Assembly: GCA_027943335.1 (NCBI GenBank) | Contig: BSBK01003562.1 | Location: forward strand, 629,501 to 693,500 | DNA from: Chamaecyparis obtusa | Lineage: Eukaryota; Streptophyta; Pinopsida; Cupressales; Cupressaceae | Direction of reading: 5' to 3' | Length of the DNA: 64,000 nucleotides | Notes under the pieces: model-generated | The model's input: the letters and a program-made list of their open reading frames with translations, nothing else | The model's database searches: none | What the model was told of the DNA's origin: nothing | Made by a program: the position numbers and the translations under genes | Shown: piece after piece, positions 22,691-32,500 of the stretch | Numbering within the stretch: the first letter of the stretch is position 1 | Layout: each line of letters opens with the position of its first letter

Positions 22691-22914
22691 ACTAATATTC
22701 TAAATAGAATTTATCTAATTTAATAAATAAATATCTTTTAATATTAAATAACTTATATAATTTACAAAGAAATATAAAATAAGATGAAAAAATTACAATT
22801 GAATTAAATAATACATTAAATATAAAATGACTTATTAAATTTACTATCAAACAAAATAATAATAAAAAAAGTAAATAAAATTATTATTTTTAATTGGGCC
22901 TTACCTTTTTAAGT

Positions 22915-23070
22915 TCCCGAGGGGACTGGCGGGACCCGTTGTTGCAGGTGGTAGCAGTACCCTGCTACCACAGGGCCCGTTGTCCACGGCAGCAGTAACT
23001 ACCATAGCAGGCCCATCTGCCATACGGCAGCAGTACCCTGTTGCGGCAGGGCCCTCTACCATGGCCTATA
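22915..23070. repeat. GC-rich island with imperfect repeats and hairpin
   Basis: A sharply GC-rich stretch within AT-rich DNA. A GGCAGCAGTA phrase recurs about every 50 bp. TGGTAGCAG (22,949-22,957), loop TACC, CTGCTACCA (22,962-22,970) forms a perfect 9-bp stem. There is no open frame of note. Confidence 0.7.
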
Positions 23071-25321
23071 GGTCTCAATTTTGATTTTTTTTTGTCTTAG
23101 CACTTAGCTATTTTTTATTTTTATGTTTGTAGCATTGGGTCCAATTTTATTTTTTCTCTACTATAAATACAAACTAAGGTTTAGTATAACTTATAGATGT
23201 TAAGGGTGAACTTCAAGTGAAATTTACCAACATGAATTAAATCAATTAAACTATTTGAACTCACTAATTTTCTTCTAGTTTTCAAACATAACTATCATTC
23301 TTACTTATCTTTCAATTAACATGAAATAAGAGATTGATTTCCCAAAATGATATAAGTAACTACATTGCCCTATATCAATCCAAAAATCCAACATTGTTTC
23401 AATTCCCATTATCAATATCAACATGTTCCATTACCAAAATGATATGCTTGAAACATTCAACCAACATAGAAATCTAAAAAAAATGAACAAAATTTCACTC
23501 CTTATACATCATGATGAAACTTACAAAAAGAAATACAATTTTCTTTTTCCTTAATTGTTTTCAACAAGATCCTTTCATTTATTTAGAGCAAGTTACATTT
23601 CCTCCTATCAACAATAAAAGGTTTCTAAAATGAACAAGATCACTCTTTCTTTACATCTTGTCATGCATTCAAGAAAATAACTATACATTAACAAAAGGAG
23701 TGTTTCCCATTACATGATTACAACAATGCAACAACAAATTTTTTCTTTCACAAGGACACCAAAGAGAAGGCATTTTCAATAGCTTTTATGCCATTAACAT
23801 AGCTTCTTAACCTGCAAATAAAGGGAAAAACCATGAAAATCTCACCTCCCATCCAAGGTATCAAGGATACCACCCCTGAGCTTGGAGAATCAAGACTAAA
23901 CGGGTATATACAACAACAATGCATACAAGCATACATACACAAAACTACATATACTCCCAACCATGGCTTCACAAATAGATTTCTCAACCCATTGAAGTAG
24001 GGTGAAGGTAGGCTTTTCTAAGGAGGAGAATGCCACACAAATTTACATTTCCAATAAAAGTTTTTCCATGCCTTTCCAAGGCTACATTATCATTCCTTCC
24101 ATATATATTTTTTGTCATTTCTATTCTAAAATACAAGTATTTACAACATGGCTTCATGGAGCCCATACCCCATGAAATTATCTCTCTTCTCCAAGAGAAG
24201 AGACTCTCACTACAATGGAGAGCCCAACTAACCCCTTCACCCAAGGCTACTACTTCCCTTCCCAAACGGTGAGTGATGCCTTAAACTCCCATGAACAAGC
24301 ATATCAACACAAAGAAAAACAAAAAGGAGATTCAATCCATAGTCACTCATACCCAACAACAATCAACAACAAAACATTTACATAGTAAGGAAAACATGCA
24401 TTTCCACATATATATTCTATACAAAATTATCTTCAATGTGAATTTACAAAACAAAGAAATCTTCTTCATGGAAAGACCACCAACCTTGGTCCAATGCAAA
24501 TGGAAGAATGAGGTTAAGTAGAGCCCTTATCCCTTGTCTTTTCCTTTCTCCAACTCTGAGTGTCTCTAAAATTAGAGAGTGGGTGAACACCCACTAAGTC
24601 TCTCCAAGTCCTGTAAAAATACCTCCAAAATCCTACTCATGATCAAGCAATAAATGAGACATGACCTCTTGTCCTTGGCCTTACCTCTTGTCCCCCCTCT
24701 TAATGGTGAGTTTAGCAAGGAGTGTGGAACAAGTTAAAATGCATGTGGCCATCTCCATTTTCGCCACTCTTGAAGAGTAGCCTTTTTGGAGGGCCATAAT
24801 GGTGATCTAGATCTTCCCATAGGTAAAAACTAGCCCCCAACTCAAGGTATCCCACTAGGGTTAGCTAATTTTGGCCAAAAATGCACTCTAGGGTCACTTT
24901 TAACCCCTCTAAAGTACCTCTAATTAAAGTTCAAATCCGAATTCCAACTTGATGTGATCCCTACAAGACATCTACATTCAAGTGGGATTATTAAAATATC
25001 CTATTATGTTAGGTGGTCCTTTCCAAACCCTAATTGACATGTCACTATCCACATGGACATTACAAGTGTCAAGTGACACCATAAAATACACATCACATTC
25101 ACAAATGACATGTCCAATAAACAAATTGAATTTAATCTATTAACATACATACAATTCATGTTTACAAACAAAAATCACATTACAACAAGGCTTCAATCTC
25201 TTCATTAGATTAAACCTTGGCTTACTCAATTCACATGTGTTTAGCCCTGATTCTCTGAATAATTCTATGGTTTTCTTTCATGCACACTAAATTCGAGCAT
25301 CGGTAGTCCAAGGTAATAAAA

Positions 25322-25322
<1 letters not shown>

Positions 25323-25378
<56 letters not shown>
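25323..25378. repeat. (CA)n(TA)n compound microsatellite
   Basis: About 20 CA units followed by about 8 TA units, near the U3-side end of the solo-LTR-like element. Confidence 0.95.
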
Positions 25379-25786
25379 CAACTCACAATTAGCAACATTA
25401 ATCGATATGCAGAATTTAATTTCTAATTACAATTTTTATTCAGTAATGCTCAAACATAGTACCTTCATAAATCATCATGACATATTATCCATGTTATTTC
25501 CTAACTTAGAGCATATCCATGAAATAATCACATCTAATCATGATTAAGTCTTTCTCATCAAATAGCATATCTAAACATGTATAACCAAAATCAACAATAT
25601 GTTCTAAGTCCTAATCCACATCAAAATGTAATCCACACAATATAATCATCATCATAAAACATAATATCATGAGTCTCTGTTAGAATGATCAGAAAGTGTA
25701 TCAAAGTATCGGATCATAAAGTATCAAAATGTAAATGTTTCAATAGTGCTATGATGGGTTGGGGTGAGGCCTCACACATTTTGAGA

Positions 25787-26055
25787 GAAAAATCCCACAC
25801 TCTAAAAGTCACCTAAAATATTATTCAAAAATCAATAATAGATAACAATATGCTTGCAAAGAAAGCTTCTCACAAGAGTATCACCAAACAGAGATTTAGA
25901 GGCAACTCAATAGATATCAGATTCATGCACAAAACCTCTGTCTCACACACACTTTATATATTGGATTTAAAATGTAAACTATCAAATGGTATAAAAAAAA
26001 TGGGCTAAAAAGAACCTAAAAAGTGTCTCCAAACTAATCTCCAACCTAAGATTCC
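25787..26055 (-). mobile_element. Copia A 5' LTR, U3-side part
   Basis: Continuation of the copia A LTR after the 3.85-kb insertion, starting with the GAAAA duplication. The true LTR start is not seen. At about 26,056 the sequence passes into a short plus-strand SIRE-like LTR piece and then the inverted element. Confidence 0.5.
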
Positions 26056-26984
26056 ATAATGAGTTGAGGAGAAGAAAAATGAGATATGTACCACTTGCCC
26101 ATTTACGTTCTTCAACTTCACATCTCATTTCTTCTTCCCCTTAACTCATTCAGCTTATATCATATTCCGAATGATATGACAACATAATATAAACTAGAAA
26201 TAAATTGTTTTACATCAATGACAAAATAATAAATGATCTAACATTTCTACTATCTTTTAATCCTCTGATCTTGGTCGGTCTTCGTCATCATCACCATCAG
26301 TTATAGTAACAATCTCCCTCTTTGACATTGATTGAAACACACTAACAATCTTCATTGTTCAATTGATGATGGTAACACTTAATTGTCATTCATATACTCC
26401 CTCTGAGCTGTAACTTCTTCTTTTTTGTACTTGATCTTTTTTTGTTTGTCTTCTCTCTATCAGTAACAATTATCCCCTTCAATAGATCTTCTATACTGTC
26501 CCTCTTTGACAATTATTTTTTTATCTTCTATCTCAATAATCAATTGCTTTACAACTTCTCCCTCTTTATAATCATCAATAGTTATCTTCCCCCTCTGCAT
26601 TATTCTCCCTTACTAATCAATTTACTTATTATCCCTCTTTGACAACAATGCCAAAGACATATAAACTCCTAAAAAATTTCTCAGGAAGTAAATCATACTT
26701 CAAATGTATAGATTTCTCATTGCAATCATAAACAATTTCACAACTTTAGACATCACCTAAAGAGTGAACACTAGCATCAACTCACAAGATATATATTCAA
26801 ATGAATACTTGAATTGATGCAATATGCATCTAACCTTAGTGAATATTGGATAGGGGAAGAACCCTTAACTTACCTCAGAGATACTCAAAAACATCCTTCA
26901 GTAGTAGTTTGGTAAATATATTAGCTATCTGTTCCTTTGAATTCATATACTCCAATATCACCTACTCATCTTGCATTTGCTCTC

Positions 26985-27240
26985 TCAAGTAATGATACTT
27001 GTAGAAATGAGTTTTGTCTTTGAATGCGTCACTGAATTCTTTGATATGTTAATAGCACTTGTATTATCACAATAAATTATAACTAGATCAATAATCTCTT
27101 CTTGCATACCTTCAAATAAGTTTTTGATCCACACAATGTTAGAACAATTCATAGCTACAGCAACATAGTCAGCTTCGGCAGTAGATTGTGAAATACAACT
27201 TTGTTTTTTGCTTAACCATGTCACCAATCTTTCTCCTAAA
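26985..27240 (-). pseudogene. Ty1-copia RNase H fragment (left arm)
   Basis: The minus strand encodes VTWLSKKQSCISQSTAEADY, then MNCSNIVWIK and CDNTSAINISKNSVTHSKTK. The catalytic Glu/Asp motifs of copia RNase H are still visible, clearer than in copy 1. It is cut at GERLVTWL, the point at which the strand switches to plus-strand RT. Confidence 0.82.
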
Positions 27241-27246
27241 AATTAT

Positions 27247-27725
27247 TCAAAGTTTATTAGATAGATGTTAAGTTTGCATTTTTAAATGAAATTCTTGAGA
27301 AAGAAGTATACATTGAACAACCTGAAAGATTTGTTCAAAATTCTAACAAGGATATGATATGCAAACTACACAAGGCACTCTATGGATTGAAGCAAGCACC
27401 CCGAGAATGGTATGAAAGACTACATTCTTATTTATTCAAGATTGGATTTCAGAGGACAAGTGATAACATCAATTTATATTTGAAATTTGATAGTACTTAT
27501 AATATCTTGATTGTTGAGATATTTGTTGATAACATTATATTTGGAGGAAATGAGATAATGTCTAAATCATTTGCTGAGGAGAGGAGAAAGGAATTTGAGA
27601 TGTCTATGATTGGAGAGATTAAATTCTTTATTGGACTACAAATTCAACAAGTAAAGGATGAGATCTACATAACACAATCTAAATATATCAAGGAGATCCT
27701 AAAGACATTCAATATGGAAGAATAA
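27247..27725 (+). pseudogene. Ty1-copia reverse transcriptase, C-terminal half
   Basis: The frame includes ICKLHKALYGLKQAPREWYE, then the catalytic box region as EIFVDNIIFGG (usual Y-V-D-D-I-I; the second Asp is Asn), and MSMIGEIKFFIGLQI with the copia-typical FLG-like motif. It ends in a TAA replacing a likely CAA after FNMEE. The start motif MDVKSAF is broken by a stop. It continues in the same frame into RNase H. Confidence 0.82.
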
Positions 27726-28436
27726 AAACTGGTTGGAACACCAATGAATACTAGTTGTAAATTGTCAAAGGAAGATGACACAAAGGAAGTAAATGAGACA
27801 CTTTACCAATCCATGATTGGTAAATTATAGTATGTTATTTACAACCGACCTGATATTGCACATTAAGTTAGTATAGTTGCAAGGTTTTCTGTCAACCCAA
27901 ACGAGACACATATGTCTGCAGTGAAAAGAATATTTAAATATCTAAAAGGGACTTAAGATTTCGGTCTGTTATACACAAAAAGAGTAGATTTTTATCTCAA
28001 GGTATATACTGATGCTGATTGGGCTGAAAACATTGATGACTTAAAAAGTACAAGTGGCGGAGCTTTCTTTTTAGGAGAAAGATTAGTGACATGGTTAAGC
28101 AAGAAACAAAGTTGTATTTCATAATCTACTGTCGAAACTGAGTATGTTGTTGCAGCTATGAATTGTTCTAACATTGTGTGGATCAAACAATTACTTGAAG
28201 GTATGCAAAAAGAGATTACTAATACAGTTATAATTTATTGTGATAATACAAGTGCTATTAACATATCAAAGAATTTGGTGATGCATTCAAAGACAAAACA
28301 CATTTCTATCAAGTATCATTACTTGAGAGATCAAGTACAAGATAAGCATGTGATATTGGAGTATGTGAAGTCAAAGGAACATATAGCTGATATATTTACC
28401 AAACCACTACTGAAGGATGCTTTTGAGTGTCTCTAA
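27726..28436 (+). pseudogene. Ty1-copia RT end and RNase H (right arm)
   Basis: The same frame as the upstream RT shows NETLYQSMIGKL, NRPDIAH, MSAVKRIFKYLKGT (connection), then the RNase H motifs YTDADWAENIDDLKSTSG, a stop in CIS*ST, CDNTSAINISKN, and the terminal KSKEHIADIFTKPLLKDAF. It ends with a TAA at 28,434-28,436, the usual pol end. Internal stops lie near 27,827, 27,864, 27,953 and 28,120. Most fit CAA or CAG decay. Confidence 0.85.
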
Positions 28437-29000
28437 GGTAAGTTAGGGGTTCTTCCCCCATCCAATATTCACTAAGGCCATATGCATGTTGCATCAATTC
28501 AAGTATTCATTTGAATATCTATCTTGTGAGTTGATGCTAGTGTTCACTTTTTAAGTGATGTCTGAAGTTGTGAAAATGTTTATGATTTCAATGAGAAATC
28601 TATACATTTGAGGTATGATTTACTACTTGAATTTTTTTTTAGGAGTTTACATGTCTTTGACATTGTTGTCAAAGAGGGAGAATAAGTCAATTGCTTAGTG
28701 AGGGAGAATAATGTAGAGGGAGAAGATTACTATTGATGATCATAAAGAGGGAGAAGTTGTAAAGTAATTGATTATTGAGATAGAAGATCAAAAAAAGAAG
28801 TTGTCAAAGAGGGACAATATAAAGATATATTGAAGGAGATGATTCTTACAGATAGAGAGAAGACAAACATAAGAAGATCAAGTACAACAAAGAAGAAGTT
28901 ACAGCTTAGAGGGAGTACATGAATGACAGTGAAGTGTTACCATCATCAATTGAACAATAAAGATTATAAATGTGTTGTCATCAATGCTAAAGAGGGAGAT
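28437..29000 (+). promoter_or_regulatory. 3' noncoding region with repeated polypurine tracts
   Basis: After pol, AGAGGGAGA-like purine runs recur near 28,673, 28,702, 28,717, 28,744, 28,807, 28,908 and finally 28,991-29,000, which abuts the LTR start. Multiple PPTs in this position are known for SIRE-type copia elements. The last is the likely functional plus-strand primer. Confidence 0.65.
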
Positions 29001-31105
29001 TGTTACTATAACTGATGGTGATGATGATGAAGACCGACTAAGATCAGAGGATTACAAGATAGTAGAAAAGTTATATCAGTTATTATCTTGTCATTGATGT
29101 CAATCAATTGATTTCTGGTTTATATTTTCTTGTCATATCATTCAAAATATGATATAAGTTGAATGAGTTAAGGAGAAGAAGAAATGAGATGTTGTGAATT
29201 TGAAGAACTTAAATGGGCAAATGATACAAATAGGACAATAGTAAGATTATGTTGATATACTTGTTTTCTACGTAACATATGATTATATCAAATCGGTAAA
29301 TAATGGTAATGAAGATTTGACAAGTCGGTAAGCAAAATAGTTTTGGCTACCGAGCAAAAAAAGTCATTCGGTAAAGAGAGAAAATAAGTTTCGGTAAAGG
29401 AAAAGGAACTCAAGACACCCAACAACAAGTTTTAGACACCGACCAAAGTTAACCAAAATCCAGAATTAGCCACCGAGCAAAGAACAAAAATTAAATACAA
29501 GGATCATAACGACATTTAATGGTTAGTTATGATGAGTTGAAAGGTTATGATAAAAAAAAGTTAGTTAGTGTTGCAGGAGCATCTCGGGTTCTTAGCAATC
29601 CTGTGTCACCAAAATCAAGCTTGAGTTTTTTGTGTTGCTTGGTTCCTTATTTGACCGAGTTGTTTGGTTGGTTTGCCGAGTAATTTCCTGGCGCTCGATA
29701 ACCTTGCTTACTAAATGGTTTATTTTGATTTCCTGTTGAGGCTGACTTATGCATTGAATTTTGGTTGTGGAGTTAATGTTGGTATCGATCATTGGGAAGC
29801 ATGTGGACCTAGATTTGGTCATTTTCCTTCTCCAATGGTGGATCTAAAAGCCGACTTGTTTCGTTAGCCTCTTGTATAAATAAAGTAGTTGGTTGTAGTT
29901 TTAGATATCAATTTTAGGAGTTAGAAGAGAGTCTCTGAAGATTGAATCCTCGCATGTTGGAGGACTTCTATATTGATCTCTGATTGTAATTGGCCATAAC
30001 TGAGAAGGCCTTACAACTCGGCATGTATGAGCTTATTTGATGAATAAATGATGAAGATTTTTGCAATCTCTCTTCCCTGTGTTGTATTTGCTTTCGTGTG
30101 TGTGATCTCTGCAAGGGGGTTGTGATTAAGGTGCACCTTTGGGCTTTCATCCTGTCCTGCGTCAGTTAGAAAGATCCACGATCAGAAAAATTCATGATGA
30201 TGATCTATGGCTTAGATCTAAACGGTTAAAAAAGAAGGAACGAGTTTCAAGAAAGTTCAAGTTTCGAGGTGAAGATAACATGTATTACCGAGATCTAGAT
30301 ACATTGAATAAGTTCATAAAATGAATTAAACGGTTAAGATTGATTAAAGGAAAATGTAATAGAGGAGATTAAGCGGCAAAAGAAAGTCTATATAAAGGAT
30401 AAATTTGTATGAACAAATGGTTGACAAACTGAAGGGTTGATAAGTGACGACTGATGCAGTGAAAAAGGAAAAGATAGATTCCAAGTCAGAAAGCAAAAAT
30501 TGATGAAGTGTTAAAGCCAGTGGAAAGTGAAGGATTGAAGTGAAGATAGAGAGCACACAAAGGATCTGATTATGCAAAGGATAGTTGCAAATCTACAAGT
30601 CAATTTATTTATTGTTTCTTATTAGCATTTGTAACAGAGAAATCTCTTAACCGAGTAGACTTAACATTCTTATTGTAAAATCCTTACAAAATGTAACATT
30701 CTAAAAAGTGTTCAAAGTCCTTTTACCAGGCCACTCCTAACAGGGTGAAGATCCTAACAGATCTGAGGTAAATCCCTTGAATGAGTCACACCTAACAATG
30801 TGTATTGTAATTTTTAACTAGATTGGTTCTTAACCTGACGTACTTCAGAAGAGTATTTTCTTTAGTGGGTGACAATTCCCACAATGGTTTTTCCCAAAGC
30901 TAAGTTTCCACGTTAAATACTGGTGTAACATGTGATGAATGATTTATGTGTTTGATTTTTTTATTGTTAAAGTTTATTTACTGTTGTCAATAAATAGTGA
31001 ATTGCATCTGACCGAGTTGACACCGAATTAATCAAAAAAAAGTTTTTGAAGTACTGGGAATCAAATATTACTGATTCACCCCTTGCCCCTCTCTGTAATC
31101 CAACA
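29001..31105 (+). mobile_element. Full-length SIRE-like LTR (2.1 kb)
   Basis: Starts TGTTACTATAAC at 29,001 and ends CTCTGTAATCCAACA at 31,105, followed by GGTGG. A TATAAATA box at about 29,876 and an AATAAATGATG polyadenylation-like region at about 30,040 suggest U3 of about 0.9 kb. U3 carries many CGGTAA/ACCGAG motifs (29,305-29,690). No PBS follows the LTR end; unique flank does. It therefore behaves as a solo LTR or the outer LTR of an element. The matching outer flank lies at 2,721. Confidence 0.78.
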
Positions 31106-31110
31106 GGTGG
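31106..31110. repeat. Target-site duplication GGTGG
   Basis: Identical to the 5 bp outside the LTR start at 2,721-2,725 when read on the minus strand. See the inversion finding. Confidence 0.65.
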
Positions 31111-32330
31111 TTTGATTCTATTTGATGCAATATGTCGCACCTTCCTTAATCCTTAATCCTTAATCCTTCCTTAATCCTTTATTTATCCTCGTTTACTCAC
31201 CTTCAAGCATTTCCACAGATTTGATCTTATTCTAGCCTTTTACATATTTATTTATACACATCGTATCATCAACCCACATTTCCACAAATAATTCTTATCT
31301 TAAGATTCTACTTTCATTGTCCTAGGTCACTCTCAATGACAAAAGGGTGATTCTATTTGATGTGAAACTAAGCCCAAATCCTATTTTAAAATTTCAAAGT
31401 TGTCAACTCCCACCCTTTCCTACATGTTTGTGTAATGTTATTCATTATGTCTTGGTATTTATAACTTGAACATTTAAATATACACAGATTCAAATAGACC
31501 ACCAAGTCGAAAAAAAATGCATTCACTCAAATTCAAATCTCACCCCAAAGATTGGTTTAATGTTGGGCAAGATTGCTCCCGACGAGTGAGATTGACCTAG
31601 GAAAGATTTCAAGTCTATGCAAAGTTCACTACAATCAACACATCAAAAACATCAATTTTCAATGGTTGATTGAACGGGTCTCCAATATCCATACCCCTAT
31701 CTTTCATCATTATTTTCCGAAATAACATTTATTACACATTAATTTACCATACCATCTACTTTAATTAATCTATAGTTTATTCATGCTGAGTTGTATGCAT
31801 TTACTTAATTAGCCTAGATTTACATCATGAAATGTATTTTGCTTTGTTGGAACTAATCTGCACCCCTATTTAGAAGGTCATTTCTGCGTTGTCTTTTAAA
31901 ATGTTTTTATATATAAATTCTGTTGTCATCTTAAGCTAGAAAAGTGATGTGTTTTGTTCTTGTATGCAAGTACCAAGTAAAACATAAGATATTGTACAAG
32001 ATAATTTAGCATACTAAAAATTAATAAATATTTGAAATCTACATCACACACTCTTCCCACAGCAGATAGCTTTCCCTGTGAAGGATTCTCATAACAAAGA
32101 ATGCCATGGAACAGCCATGAAAGCTTTGTTCCAAAGAATAAGCATTTTCCTTTACAAAAAAGACATCCTTAGTCATGTATGATCAACTCTGAAGTTGCAT
32201 TTTCCTTTACAAAACCTCACTAAAGAAGACATGCTTAGTCATATAGGATCTACTCTGATAGTTGCTACACCAAGTTATTAAATGTTCAGAGTATGAAAAC
32301 AAATTTGCCACCTTCTTATTGTGGATATAC
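31111..32330. other. Intergenic flank, no gene seen
   Basis: 31,111-31,400 is an inverted, diverged relative of the 226-bp repeat at 2,721-3,176 (shared CATTGTCCTAGGTCA phrase), with a short CTTAATC array at about 31,144-31,180. From 31,400 to 32,330 nothing is recognisable. Its right end probably holds the 3' end of the DUF688 gene. Confidence 0.5.
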
Positions 32331-32331
32331 C

Positions 32332-32337
32332 TTTATT
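32332..32337 (-). terminator. Candidate polyadenylation signal AATAAA
   Basis: AATAAA on the minus strand lies about 165 nt downstream of the DUF688 stop codon. Plant signals are loose, so this is only a candidate. Confidence 0.35.
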
Positions 32338-32500
32338 AGTTAAGAACTTACAACTCTGGCTGGACTTTTTCTTCCTATTGAAAGCTAACTAATTCACTCC
32401 TCACTCTAAAAATGTCAGCTATTTTGGTGCTCATGATCACCAAAATAGTGATCTTCATAGCAATCCGCCTATACCTGCCTGTGACTAATGAATCAGGAGC

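Larger units (their letters stand above)
21935..25786 (-). mobile_element. 3.85-kb solo-LTR-like element, TSD GAAAA
   Basis: Flanked by GAAAA at 21,930-21,934 and 25,787-25,791, and inserted in the copia A LTR. On the minus strand it starts TCTCAAAATG (probably mutated from TGTCA) and ends GGGCATGACA, giving short TGTCA/TGACA terminal inverted repeats. There are no internal PBS, PPT or coding domains, so it is best explained as a long solo LTR of a gypsy-like element. It contains a (TA)n tract, a GC-rich island and a (CA)n(TA)n tract. Confidence 0.65.
3560..26055 (-). mobile_element. Ty1-copia element 'copia A', minus strand, interrupted by nested insertions
   Basis: Read on the minus strand, the order is: a 5' LTR remnant (about 26,055-25,787 plus 21,934-21,778), PBS, gag with zinc knuckle, protease, integrase and the start of RT (to about 3,560). 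Order and motifs are those of Ty1-copia. Two later insertions split it. One is a 15.07-kb element within integrase (5,043-20,113). The other is a 3.85-kb LTR-like element within its 5' LTR (21,935-25,786). The remaining 3' half (most of RT, RNase H, 3' LTR) was not found. All domains carry stops or frameshifts. Confidence 0.75.
26056..29000. mobile_element. Head-to-head (palindromic) Ty1-copia derivative, copy 2
   Basis: The left arm (about 26,088-27,240) reads on the minus strand: LTR start, PPT, noncoding 3' region, RNase H. The right part (27,247-29,000) reads on the plus strand: RT, RNase H, the same noncoding region, PPT, then LTR at 29,001. The arms (about 26,095-27,240 and 28,070-29,225) are inverted repeats of about 1.15 kb around an RT-containing core. 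The joint at 27,240 is the same as in copy 1 at 1,815. A short foldback marks the left border, with 26,057-26,086 complementary to 26,112-26,146. No ORF is intact. Confidence 0.78.
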
